64,000 nucleotides of DNA from Oxytricha trifallax (lineage: Eukaryota; Ciliophora; Spirotrichea; Sporadotrichida; Oxytrichidae), in assembly GCA_000711775.1 (NCBI GenBank), contig ARYC01001928.1, forward strand, positions 1 to 64,000, given 5' to 3'. The notes beneath the pieces are model-generated. The model was given only the letters and a program-made list of their open reading frames with translations. It had not been told where the DNA came from and did no database searches. Both the position numbers and the translations under genes were made by a program. Shown here piece after piece: positions 36,600 to 47,862 of the stretch. Position 1 is the stretch's first letter. Each line of letters opens with the position of its first letter.

Positions 36600-37260
36600 T
36601 TTTTAAAGATATTAGAAGAGCTCAATTTATCTTGATACTTTTATCTAGATGAAATGACCTTAAACAATCTAACTAGCCAGCATATTTCAACTTCCTTACT
36701 CTATATTAACTTAGGGTAGATTCAGAACATTAAACTCTTCCCTGTTACAGAGTAAGATATTTTAGCCATAGATGATAATATTTGTGACTTAAGTGCAGTA
36801 ATTATAAATTTAAAACCTTACAATATCAAAGAGTAGAGACTCAAATGCAATAAATTATTAATTTTAGATAAACTGTTTTATTAAGATATGGCAATTTTCA
36901 AACGATCCTTATTTCAATTGTAATCGTTAAAATTGAATGGGTCAAGACATTTTTGAGAAGCTTTATTTACAATAAGGCTTATATTAGAATGGTAGATTTG
37001 AGGGTAAAATTAATAGAAAACAATCACGTTAAATTAAGAAAATTTAAGGAGGCTTAAAAATCTTGTTATATCATTTAATAAAACTAGACTTGGGTTAAAA
37101 AATAAGCTACATTAGAGACAAAACATGAATGAATACGAACTCGCAAGAAAGCACAATCCTTAAATATTGATGAGAATCTGGCTTTTTCAATAATAATGCA
37201 AATATAAAATCATTAGATAAGTAAGGTTAAATCTTTTTTCAAAATGACAGAGAACATTAA
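36600..37260 (+). CDS. LRR-like hypothetical gene
   Basis: The frame from about 36644 to TGA 36954 reads DEMTLNNLTSQHISTSLLYI, VTEQDILAIDDNICDLSAVI, RLKCNKLLILDKLFYQD and FKRSLFQLQSLKLNG, with leucine spacing like LRR proteins. Upstream LKILEELNLS fits the LRR consensus and is cut by a TGA between two TTATCT copies 14 bp apart. The same frame continues past 36956 (KLYLQQGLYQNGRFEGK, LKILLYHLIKLDLG). Excision at TTATCT alone does not give one clean frame, so the structure is unsettled. Confidence 0.4.
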
Positions 37261-39850
37261 GTAGAATTTGCCTCAAGGCATAAAAATAAAAGTCTCTTTT
37301 ATATAGATTAATACATCTTCATACGATATCAGATCATACCTCATCAAAAGGCAAAATTTTTCAAGAATTGAGTTATAAATTTTTCTTAAAACTCATTAAA
37401 ATTTGAATATTTTTATCGCTTCATTATGATAATAACTAAAAACTCCCTTAAATAAAACTATAGAAAATAGAACATATAAACCCAAGAGTAAAAAAAATAT
37501 TTCAATGCTTTAATCGCAGATTGCTGCTTCCTATTATGTTATTAAATTTGAGTAAATAATTATAATTAATATTGACGAAAGTGCTATAGTGTCTAGTTAA
37601 AATAGAAAAATAGCATTGGCTAATAATGGGCCCACAATTTTAGCTATACATATCAGTAATATTTTAAAGCTAGAATAATTATATGATTAAACAATGAAGA
37701 GATATCATATTTTATATAAAATAATGCAAAAACTGGAATATATAGTTTAATATTTTATTTAAAAAAGTTGTTTATAAAATTTATAGATAAGACTCAAGTT
37801 GGAGAAATACACATATTTTAATACTCAACGACATCTCTAAGTAAAAAAGCAGTTTCTGTCATTCAATGCTTTTGAAGCTTTAAATTCCTGTGATGTTCTT
37901 TGAACTTATAATTTAATATTAGCGCCTTAAGAGCTCGTTTTAAAACGATTAAGAAAAGACTGCACAGAAATAATTTTAAGAGAAACATATTGATACAAAT
38001 AAAAAAACCTAAAAATAAAAAAAGTATGATAGCTTATTTAAGTTGTATAGGTAATAATCAAAACTCAAATTAATTGGGCTAATTTATGTCACCACAATGC
38101 TATAAGTAATACCTTATATATTTAAGCATTGGAAATATATGAATCGAGTGGAAGATATAATTCAATGTATGAACAATAAGTTCAAACAAGACCAATAAAA
38201 AAATTAAAAATTTAGATTGATTTATTTGTCAATCTTGAAAACTTTCTCAATATGGAATAGCTTTTAAATTATTTGGGAAAATTTTGAATTATTAATGATA
38301 TAGGATCATAGTTTTTGGAGTTCTGAGCTTAATATCAAGAAAGTTATTATAATTATTCTAGAATAATTATTTGCTATTAGTAAGAAACAATTACCTTTTA
38401 TATCATTATGAATTCTTGTTTAAAAATTATTATTTTACATTTGAATCACCGGGTTTTTACAAAATGGGAAAAATTATCTATAGAATTATAAAATAAAGAA
38501 CAATATATGAAATTAAATTCCTCAATTTATTTTTTATAAACTTAATACTAAAACAAGCATTTTGTTATGTTCATAAAGATAATTTATTTAAAATTAGCAA
38601 TTTTATCCAATTAAATAATCATCTTTTGAATTCATATAATATATTTATATATACTCCTTTGAATATAAAAACTAATTAAACATAATATGAACTTTATTTC
38701 AGACATAAATCAATAATATTCCCTTTTTTATTTTCAACTATCTCTAATTTTAGTTTTTATAGATATTCCATCTGATTAATTAAAATAGCTATATTTTTAT
38801 GTAGAAGTTAAATATAAATTTAGATCCGGCTTCACTAAAATATTTATAAAACTAATGGAAATATAAAACATTAAATAATTTACATAGTATATTAAAAGAT
38901 ATTTATCTTCATATTTTTACTACTTTTTAATTAATTCTTAACAAATCTAAAAAAATGAAATAAATTTTCTCTCTTTAAAGATTCAAGATCATATATATAA
39001 ATATTTATTATGCTGAATATTAAAAACATTTATTTCAGTGCACTAATAAATATACGAACTGATACTACTGATTAATAAAAGTAAGTTTGAATCTCATTAA
39101 TTAATTAATATAATATTTATTTATAATTTTAAGGTTTAAAATAACTATTTATAAAGTGTTTAATTTTATTTTTTAACTCTTTAAAAAAACTTATATAATT
39201 AGACTATATCTTATTAAAACTAACAAGTTATTGCCTTTAATAATATATTCATGATTAAAATTAGATTTATAAGGTTTAAAAGAGATTACTTTTATAATAT
39301 TCATATAAATTATAATTATTTCAATTTTTTAAAAAAAATTAATAACTAATTTCTCCTTTTTTATTATTCGTTAAATGGCATAAGAAAATGCTCTAATTAT
39401 TAATTTTTAATTTCATACCTTATTAATATAAAAATATGTTCTAATTTCTCAAAGATTATAAAATTTTTTATTTAATCTTTAAAGTTTTAAAGATTTGAAA
39501 ACTTATAAAATACTCAAAGTTCTATAAAACATATTTATAATTTAATCATATTTCGATACTTGAAATACAACTATGCAAATTTAAATGAATTAAATGTAAA
39601 TTTAGTTGGAACGAGTGAGTTATGCTTAACCATAGAAAGTTGGGTTTTCAACGTAAAATAGGAAAATAATAAGTTAGCTATTCTGTTTAAATGAATCAGG
39701 GAAAACATGCGAAAAATATACTAATTAGATTATGGTGTCACATATTTATAGTTGTCATTCGGACTCATTAAAACGAAATTTTATTTATAAAAATTACAAA
39801 ATTTCTGAAGGAAATTACTGCATAAAGACTGGGGAATATATTGATTTTAC
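37261..39850. other. AT-rich tract, no convincing gene
   Basis: A few weak open frames, none with clear composition change. Very AT-rich from 38480 to 39600. Confidence 0.3.
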
Positions 39851-39889
39851 GAGTAAGATATCTCCAAAATCTAAGTAAATTTTTATATA

Positions 39890-40165
39890 ATAAGCAAGCA
39901 AAGCAAGGCATATAATCATCCTATTAAGATTTAAGATAAGCTCAATTATAGATGAAAAAAACCAACAAAAAAGATAATTAGATGAATTCCATGAAGAAGT
40001 AAACGAATTAGCAGGTCTATCACTTCTGAATGAGCTTTGAAGATCTGATTATGATCTTTTAAGCAATGATAAAGATTTAGATTCTCAATTTAGCAAAATG
40101 AAATAAAAGTTTTGGTTGCGGATCTACTCATTCAAAATCTAAATTTAATTAAAGTGATAGAAAAT
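39890..40165 (+). CDS. Possible acidic/helical coding segment
   Basis: The frame reads ISSIIDEKNQQKRQLDEFHE, EVNELAGLSLLNEL, then after a TGA RSDYDLLSNDKDLDSQFSKM and FWLRIYSF, to TGA near 40160. Charged helices with Asp/Glu clusters. The internal TGA may lie in a small IES. Partial; function unknown. Confidence 0.35.
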
Positions 40166-40430
40166 CAAAAGAAATAATCTTAAAAACTTTGAAAATTATG
40201 TGACATCAGTAGAGAAATGTTAAAAAATAAGAAATTAGCTATGAAGTTATCAATTAAATAGAATAAAATTTTTGGCATTGATGCTTAGAGTTGTTAAGTA
40301 AAAAAAAGTTAAAATTATTTATCAAATTATTTCAATAGATTTAGAAATGAAAAATACAAATAATTGAGAAAAATAATGAAAATATGGGATAAATTTCAAA
40401 TAATAAATCGAATTATTATTAAATTAGAAA

Positions 40431-41074
40431 GTTAATTGCTAGGTGGTACTAGCCACTTAGGCCTTTCTAATAGAACTTTCTAGAACACTTAGGCCTACCG
40501 AGAGCAGGTAGGGAGTTGCTGGGCGTAACGCATGAGGGACCAGTCGCGGGGTTCATTCTGTCAGCGTACACTCCTCGAGTGAGCTGGACCCTAAGAATTC
40601 CCTGCGTTAGATGAATTACCTGGCTTGAGTTCAGTTTTCTAGGTAAAAGGTAGCAGAATGAAGGTACGCTCTGCCTTCAAAAGTGAGAAGACGAAAACCA
40701 TTGAAGCCAACGATAAGAATTTTCTCCCACACTGGGTTAGGGCACTGAAGCTACCACAGCGAAAGGGCAGGAATTACGTTTACCAGCAGCGGTGGGACCG
40801 GTAAGCGTTTTTCTCCAGCTTCTGTCACTCTGGTTGAATTCTACGAGATCTGTCCCCGGGTTATAATCAGCTGATATCTTGATTCAGGAGGAGACTAGGA
40901 GATAGTGATATTGTTTTTTTCGGAGTTTTCTACTTCATGACTGCCACATCACGGAATTGCCACGTCTACTCACTCAGATAAGTCTACGTCACAACTAAGA
41001 TTGATGGTTTAATTTTAGTATTAAACAGTTGTATGTTAAATTTATTTGATCTTAATCATTAAACACATAAATTG
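40431..41074 (+). mobile_element. 640-bp GC-rich interspersed element, copy B, 9-bp target duplication
   Basis: The element is flanked by AATTAGAAA at 40422-40430 and 41075-41083, a perfect 9-bp direct repeat, and matches copy A (11297-11945) in reverse orientation, estimated 75-85% by eye. It begins GTTAATTGCTAGG and ends TTAATCATTAAACACATAAA. No terminal inverted repeat and no conserved ORF. A target duplication of this length differs from the 3-bp AnT duplications of the other elements here and fits a non-LTR type retroposon; no poly-A tail or clear pol III boxes were found. Confidence 0.65.
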
Positions 41075-42395
41075 AATTAGAAACAAGAATTGAGGTTAGT
41101 AGAGGAAGTAAAACAATAAATAATTCATTGATTTAATTTAAATAAAAATAAAATTGAGTATTATTTGAACAATTTGAAAATAAAATTGCCATCTATAGCA
41201 ATTAAAGTTAAATTATACAGTATATATTTTTCAAAAACATTCGGAAGTGCAGAAAAAATTAAGTCGTAAAAAATTTGATGTTAAAAAAATGCGATAGCAT
41301 CAATGGTTATTAGATTTTAAAATAAAACAGATATAAAATCTTAAAAAAAAGACTTAATCAATGAAAAGTTGAATGAATTAGAATTAAAATCCTTATGAAT
41401 GTGTTAATAGTTTTAACGGTATGTGTATTAAATAATTAAGGATACTGTTGTATTCATGTTAAGTAAGGGATAAAAGCATTTTATAGTAATTAATAAAAAG
41501 ATAGGGGTGAAAAAATGTAAACTAAACTCTACTAATAGAGGAATTAAAGAGTTAACTCCTTTTGAATCAAAATTTCATTCAGAATTGGATATCATAATTA
41601 TTTAATTAAGATAATTTTATATTAATAAAAAATACTACCTAACTAAGAGCATAAAAATGGATAACTTAATAGTCACAACCAGACATGGACATTTAAAATT
41701 GTATTCTAAGCGATTTCAATAAAAATGATTTAAAGATAAATTAAGGTTTGTTTAATAATTAATTAAAATATCAATTAAAGAGATTATCTCATTCTAAAAT
41801 ATTAGTTTATCTCTGTAAGTATAAATAAATTGTTTATCATAAATTTAGTTTCATTATTTTTATTTGCATATTAATGTAATTATCTAATGTCATTCTTTAC
41901 CATTTTACGATGAATTCAAGCTCAATTAAATAATGATTAATTTTTTATATTACAATATTTCAGATTATTTAATCTTTCATTAGCATAGTTAAGCAGAATT
42001 ATAACCAGAATTATACATTGAATCTCTTAAACTCAATTTAAATGGGTAATGAAGCCCTCAACGACACAAGGAAAGAACACTCAAATTAATTTAATAGGTT
42101 AATTTATTATCAAATGATATATTTAAAATTCAAATCTTCTTAATAAATAGAACACTTCTCTAAAACAACACACCAACATAAAATTGGATATTTAACCGCC
42201 AAGTAAGCAATAACTTTGATAGCACACATTATAAAAGTTAATCACTAGCTATCCTTAAAAACTCATGTGAAGATTTCAAATAATCAGAAGTACCTCGAGT
42301 GATATCTGAAAACATTGATTTTATTTGCTGTTGTATGATTACCTAGAGACATAAATAAATCTAAACAAATTAAATGTATTATGATATTAATTGAC

Positions 42396-43495
42396 TCATC
42401 TTTTAGAGGTATTAAGCGCTTTATAAGTTTCTTTTTTCAGAGCTTCATTAAAAAAGTAAGAAATAGGTATGTTTGATACTAGACATTTCTGTACTTCGCA
42501 CTTGGGTTTAAAACGAATAAAGGCAACATTAGTTCTGGGAGCAAGAGTAAATGATTCGATAACTCTATCTCCATTCTCAATTTTATCAAATGTATCAAAC
42601 TATAATTCATTGGATAATATGATCACTGGACCATAAGTTTTTTCTGTTAAAGTGAAATGCTTTTGAACTGTTTATCTCTTAATTCAGGGTATCATCTCCA
42701 TTAAACAAGTGGTAAGCGGATTTAAACATTAGTAAGGAGTTTCTCTAAAGTTATTGCAGAAGGAATAAATTGACTATGGGAAATTCAATTTATAGTTTCC
42801 TTATGTAATTATAATTATACTTCCAAAGAGGTTCTTAAAAATAAATTAATAAAATGGTAGTTTTAGTTTGCAGTTAAAGTAATGTATGAATAATTCAAAC
42901 AATTTTTATATTTTGACATAAGCATGACTCATTAGAATTTATTGACAATTTTTGGGTCATTTAAAGATCAATTAAACTCAATAAAGCAATATTTGTTACT
43001 GATTTGTTTTAAATATGATGCTGGTTATTGAATATAATTAAAAAGAAACTCGCGAATAAATAATAAACTAATTTATATTTACCTATATAAAATAAAATAA
43101 ATGCCTTCAATAGCATTTTGTAATCTATTCTTTAATTGCCAACAAGATCTTTTAATAATGGATGAAACATCCAATTATTGCAGTACTTTTACAAGTGTAT
43201 TTTGATACTTGTTTAGCATGATTCCTTCTGAAAAAGAATACTTTTTAATATAGTAAAGACACTTTAATCCTCAATTTTATCTATTTTCATAAATAGTTAA
43301 TAAAATTATATTTTACCTATGAATAGCATATACAATACTATGCTTGAGTTATTTATCCAACTAAACTTATATAATTTAGACATGAAATTACTCTTAGATT
43401 TGTACACATATTCCTCGATTAATGTTCTCAATCATCTAAACCTGCTAGATCTCTGAATAAAAAGAATCCTAAGACGATAGTAACCCCTGAAATAT
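42396..43495 (-). CDS. Split germline gene on the minus strand, at least three blocks
   Basis: Block 1 (about 43320-43490) reads LLSSQDSFYSEIQQVQMIEN, INRGICVQIQEQFHVQ and LDKQLKHSIVYAIHR, then GT. Block 2 (about 43090-43240) reads SEGIMLNKYQNTLVKVLQQL, DVSSIIKRSCWQLKNRLQNA and IEGIYFILYR, again before GTAAATA. Block 3 (42396-42683) reads TYGPVIILSNELQFDTFDK, IENGDRVIESFTLAPRTNV, AFIRFKPKCEVQKC and ends TYKALNTSKR-TGA. The spacers start with GT and some end in AG, so they may be introns, but the phase between blocks 1 and 2 does not close. No family recognised. Confidence 0.55.
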
Positions 43496-43745
43496 TAAAA
43501 GATTGATATGTAAATATTAAAATATTCTTGATTTCACAAATAAACTAGGAAGATAAAAGAGATTCTATATACGTTAAAAGATACATTTTATGCTGTAGTT
43601 AATTTATGGTTAGTTGTATAAAGCTTTTACATTTGATTATTTATCTGTACTCATAATTATATATTTATATCATTTTAATCAATTTCTTTTATTTATTTCA
43701 ATAATTAACCACATATCTTTTATATTTTAAATAATCACTTATATA

Positions 43746-44292
43746 ATGATAGAATCAAACAGATACAGCTAAGGTATTACAAAAGACTTAAAAAAGGTTC
43801 GAAAACATATCTTCGTGTTACGGAAAAATTATAAGCCCCAGCTTGGCTTATCATTAAAGTGCTTTGACCCTAAACAATATTTATAATCATAATGAGCAAA
43901 TTATCATGATTATACAGCGTTTGTCGTTGTAATTTCCTTCATCTTTCCAGCTCAAGCTTTTGAATCAGGAAAGCTACCAACATTGCATTGAGATCAGCCC
44001 CAATGATTACAACAATAGAACGATTTATATTGTCTTAGTTAGCACTCCGAGAAATGTAATCGAGAAGCACAGTGAAGCAAGCTAGCGTAATATTTCGGAA
44101 GAGTTACAGGTTACATTATGTGAGGACACTATAAATAGTCTGCGAGATGATATGGCAAAGAGTTAGAGAAATGATGTGAAGAACACATTCAATCATGAAT
44201 AACGAGAAGTAAAACTAAAAGCAATGATTATACTAAAGAATAGAAGTTTAGGTATATATTAATTAAATGTACTTGGAATTGGATCTAGTTGA
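43746..44292 (+). CDS. Hypothetical gene with one small IES
   Basis: ATG 43746 gives MIESNRYSQGITKDLKKVRK, then FVLRKNYKPQLGLSLKCFD. A second block (about 43915-44292) reads LSLQFPSSFQLKLLNQESYQ, CIEISPNDYNNRTIYIVLV, STPRNVIEKHSEASQRNISE, LQVTLCEDTINSLRDDMAKS and ends LGIGSS-TGA at 44290. Removing 40 bp between two ACA (43874/43914) joins ...FDPKQ to RLSLQ in frame. The 3-bp pointer is weak alone, but both blocks are clearly coding-like (about 38% G+C). A beta-strand part (TIYIVLVSTP) is followed by charged helices. Function unknown. Confidence 0.6.
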
Positions 44293-44459
44293 TGTAGATA
44301 ATTCCTTAGTACATAATATTAATTTAAATATATCATATTAATAGAATAGACATTTATATAATTATTTAAAAATTTTATAATTATATTTTATTCCCAATAA
44401 AATAAATTATAGAGATAGATAGATAAATAATTTATAAGGAAATTAACTTTAAGGGGAAA

Positions 44460-44782
44460 TAATACTGAAGGTAAGTCTTCCTCCCGATCTCCCCTCCCGA
44501 AGCATCAGGTGCGGTCACTACCAAGCTCGACCGTAGTCCAAACACGTGTCCAATCTTCCATGTAGCTACTCCAGATTTCCAAGCCGGGTCATGTGCTGCC
44601 ATTAAACGTCATACCTGCTCCGTACGAGTATCCCGTGCTTTTAACCAGGTACAGACACACAGAACACTGGGATATTCTGTGCTTTTTAGCTGGTAGAAAT
44701 ATCAGCGAACCCTGGGTTTCGAGCTCTCTACTCTGTCAGAATGTGTCAGTCGACCAACCGTCTGGACAGTAGGTCCGAAGCA
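44460..44782. other. GC-rich island of unknown nature
   Basis: About 320 bp with roughly 50% G+C and sharp edges in AT-rich DNA. No frame on either strand is convincingly coding. GGGTTTCGAGCTC (about 44722) resembles a pol III B box, but no fitting A box or tRNA fold was found. It has no match to the 640-bp elements by eye. It could be a single copy of another short GC-rich element or an RNA gene. Confidence 0.35.
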
Positions 44783-45015
44783 TATAATAAATTATATTAA
44801 TTTAAATTAATGATTTTGGATATTGCAATAAGATTAATAGTTTGAGCTTGTTCAACGTAGAATTTTACTATAAATGTGAGATTATCTTTAATTCAAAAAA
44901 CCAAATGAAAATGATAATCTATTTTAGAATGAAGCAATTATTGAAGCATCAATGTGAGATTATATTCTATAATAATATTTATAAATATATATAAATAAAA
45001 TTAAATATAATAAAT

Positions 45016-45426
45016 ATTGTAGGAAACATTCAAAATTGGGAAATTAATTTAAATCAAATTTTTTAAAATTTAAAATCTTGGAAGTTAAAGTCAGCCAATT
45101 TAAACGACCTTGGGCTAATTCAATAGAGAATTGAAAACTAGCTGGACTTTATTATTGGCGGTACTGTTCTATCGCATCGAGGGAGCGAGATAAATATCAC
45201 TTTGATTAAACTCATCTAAATTCATTAAATTTTACCCTCAAATTAAAGTTATCTCGCTCCCTCGATGCGATAAGATTGTACCGCCAATAATAAAGTCCAG
45301 CGAGTTTTAAATTCTCTATCGAATGAGCCCAAGATCGTTTAAATTGGCCGACTTTAACTTCCAAGATTTTAAATTATAATAAATTTGATTTAAATTGATT
45401 TCCAAATTTTGAATGTTTCCTACAAT
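45016..45426. mobile_element. Young foldback MITE with AAT target duplication
   Basis: The tips ATTGTAGGAAACATTC and GAATGTTTCCTACAAT are perfect inverted copies. The arms (about 45016-45200 and 45240-45426) are near-identical inverted repeats with a loop of about 40-60 bp, and the inner arm carries CATCGAGGGAGCGAGATAA. Flanking AAT occurs at 45013-45015 and 45427-45429. No coding capacity. A diverged relative lies at 28430-28810. It abuts the first MDS of the gene split by the TBE. Confidence 0.75.
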
Positions 45427-45439
45427 AATAAATAGGAAA

Positions 45440-45639
45440 AGCAATAATTTTATTTTTGCTCTGTCCTACTTCTATTTTCATCACAAGCCTGAGTTGCTGC
45501 AATAGCTCAGACAGCATTTGATCTTAAGCAGACTCAATTCTGAGCGAAATAAGCAGCCTAAGGAAGTATGGATAGAGACTGCCGAGGCTAGAGGAGAAGC
45601 CTGCGATTTAAGTACCTCGGAGTTCACTGATTTGAAGTG
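45440..45639 (+). CDS. MDS of a gene interrupted by the TBE (left part)
   Basis: Between the foldback and the TBE lies a GC-rich segment reading YFYFHHKPELLQQLRQHLI, LSRLNSERNKQPKEVWIET, AEARGEACDLSTSEFTDLK. It ends at the tetranucleotide AGTG (45636-45639), which recurs just beyond the TBE at 50552-50555. Joining the two copies gives ...EFTDLKCLTDTASRVDSKF in one frame. Hence this is an MDS and the TBE lies within the following IES. Product unknown. Confidence 0.6.
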
Positions 45640-45659
45640 ACTCAATGAATATTGAGAGT

Positions 45660-45750
45660 CAAACCCAAAACCCTTTCAGTAGTTTGATTGATAAAAGTAG
45701 ACTATTAGTGCATACTTTATTAGGGTTTTAATAAGGTTTATGTAGTGTCT
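45660..45750 (+). repeat. TBE left terminal inverted repeat
   Basis: Pairs with the reverse complement of 50462-50551: shared CCCTTTCAGTAGTTTGATTG, ATAAAAGTAGAC, TTAGTGCA and ACTTTATTA, with scattered mismatches. The tip is a degenerate telomeric repeat. Confidence 0.8.
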
Positions 45751-45939
45751 TAATAATTGAATATTAGTAAAGTAAGTGAGTATATGCGAGGTTTGGGGTC
45801 AGTTTATGACAGCATGTATATAGATTTACTATTTAAATTGAGATTTGGTTGTAATGACTAAGGTGATCTACTTCGACCTATTATTTATTACACATCTATA
45901 GCAAGGCTGCTCCATAAATCTCAAGCAATTTTTAGGTCT

Positions 45940-46832
45940 CAATGTCTATTAGCATCTTAACTCTAAGCCTTAGAGACCTTCTTTTTAGCAGCATCATATC
46001 GATTATCTTATTAATGATAAGACTATTAAATACTGGGCTCATTTCTCTCTCAATTAGAGAGCTGCGATATTTCATCTCCAATTTCCTGAGCTTCACATAT
46101 CTTCTTAATCTATAGCGAAAATATATAAAAGAATGGAATATCTTACTAGATAGTCAATCGTATAAAGAGAGTGATTGACTTTAATGTTCAATTTTATAAG
46201 GATAATTTAAATTATATATTCGATGAAATGCAGAGGGCTTAAAAGCATAATATAAAGTTCATTCACGCTGATGAGGCAGTATTCTCCTTTAATACCTTCA
46301 TATCAAGGTCTTGGTACAAGAGGTATAGTAATATAGAAGTTTATGATTAAAAGGTTAAGGTTTAAACTCATGCTATTCTTGGTGGAATAAGTGAAGATAG
46401 TGGCCTCTAGACTTATGTTATTCACCAGCGTTCTATAAAGACTAAATAAATTTTAATTTCTTACAATAACTTAAAGACAAATACTCTCACTAAGAGATTA
46501 TTCTATTCGTTGATAACTTGTCAGTTCATAAAACTAAAGACTCAAGAAAGGGATACGAAAGGCTAAAAATAACACCTGTATTTTATGGTCTTTATAATAT
46601 TGAATTACATTGGGGGTTATTGAAAAGTCATAATAAGAAATTGGTGCTCTACCATCTGATGCATGATTTAAAGATAGATACAGTCGATTTTATTAAGAGT
46701 GTTCCTAAAAGAGTCAGCAATGATAAGGATAAAATATGCGCAAGACAAGGGAGATTTTGTGTATATAAATAAGTTTAAGATATAAGCGAATAAATAAGTT
46801 CACATATTAAATTTGCCCGTAAAATGATTTGA
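45940..46832 (+). pseudogene. TBE transposase (42-kD class), IS630/Tc1 DDE family, frameshifted
   Basis: The N-terminal part is a helix-turn-helix: TIKYWAHFSLNQRAAIFHLQ, then SSQSIAKIYKRMEY. The catalytic core begins NIKFIHADEAVFSFNTF (first Asp in HADEA), continues RSWYKRYSNIEVYDQKVKVQ and THAILGGISEDSGLQTYVIH. After a frameshift near 46505 come DNLSVHKTKDS (second Asp) and YNIELHWGLLKSHNKK (Glu of DDE). It ends at TGA 46830. At least two frame changes (about 46170-46180 and 46505) make it a pseudogene. Active TBE transposases cut and join DNA and are thought to act in germline DNA elimination. Confidence 0.8.
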
Positions 46833-47072
46833 CAAATCTTTCTTTTCTTCATCTTAATGCTTTCTTGGACCTATGGTTCTTCTCGAGTGCCAGCTCCTGC
46901 ATCTATGTTCATCTCGTCTGGCTTTTAGAAATCTTTGAAGAGTCTCTAACTCAATTCATGCTTTACTTGTGACTTTCTCTCTCTGTTTAACTTGCTGCGC
47001 TCTTTCATCAAGTATATAGAGTTCCAGGTTTTTCTATAAGGTTAGAAGACTAAGCTTACTAGAGATGAATGG

Positions 47073-47738
47073 ATGCTTCTGAATTCCAGGAGGCAGCTGT
47101 CACTTATCTTATTCCTTGCTTCTCTTTTTCTTCGGGAGGTTAGGTATCTCGATCATTCTGATTTCATTAAACTTAAAAGCCTTTTTCTCTTCACTAGCAC
47201 TTATGTTGACAAGAACAATGCAACTATCATGAATATATTAATCTTAGTTAAGAACTTACCTTGCTATACCAAATATCTATTGAGTCCTCTTAACTTCGAA
47301 ATTTTCCTTTTAATTCTTTAGATTAATTTCTCTTCATTGCATCATTCATAGACTCCATCTTGCATCCTCTTTCTTGAAATGTTAATGAAATTTAGAATTA
47401 TGGATATCCATTCTAAGTTTATTAAAATCTTACTACTAAATAGAAAGAGCCTACTAGAGGTCAACCTTGAAAAGATATGCGGAGAAGCATTGAAAAACTT
47501 ACTCCAAGTTTCACAGATTAATTACCATTTTTATAAATCTATCTCCATTAAATTGCTCCTAATAATGTTTAATTGCTTTAGGATGTCCTTCAAATTAAGT
47601 TCAAACTTTATTAGGAGTTAAATTTTAAGGTTAAAACTTAATTAGGATCAAATCAAAATATAAAAAAAACTTGCTTTGGAGGACCTCCTAGAGAAACAAA
47701 ACTACATTAGGAGTATTTTTATTTACTCGAACGTATGA
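47073..47738 (+). CDS. TBE middle ORF (22-kD class position)
   Basis: ATG 47073 opens 221 codons to TGA 47736 with TAG/TAA as Gln, so unlike its neighbours this ORF is intact. It reads LFLREVRYLDHSDFIKLKSL, DKNNATIMNILILVKNLPCY, LKFRIMDIHSK-like leucine-rich helices and EVNLEKICGEALKNLLQVS. The known TBE1 22-kD protein sits in this position between transposase and kinase genes; the match here is by position and approximate size only. Its function is unknown even in studied TBEs. Confidence 0.55.
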
Positions 47739-47862
47739 AATTCTCATAAATATGCCAACTTGCTGCCTTTTATCGTGATTTAATTTTCTTACCTCTCATC
47801 AAAGAATCACCAGAGTGCCATATACTCTCGTATTATAGTTTATCAAGGTAGATTTTATCATT

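Noticed and set aside
44715-44765. Possible tRNA around the B-box-like sequence
   Set aside because: No acceptor stem, D arm or anticodon arm could be paired on either strand.
45660-45675. CAAACCCAAAACCC as an internal telomere or chromosome end
   Set aside because: It is the tip of the TBE terminal repeat, mirrored at 50551, not a telomere addition site.
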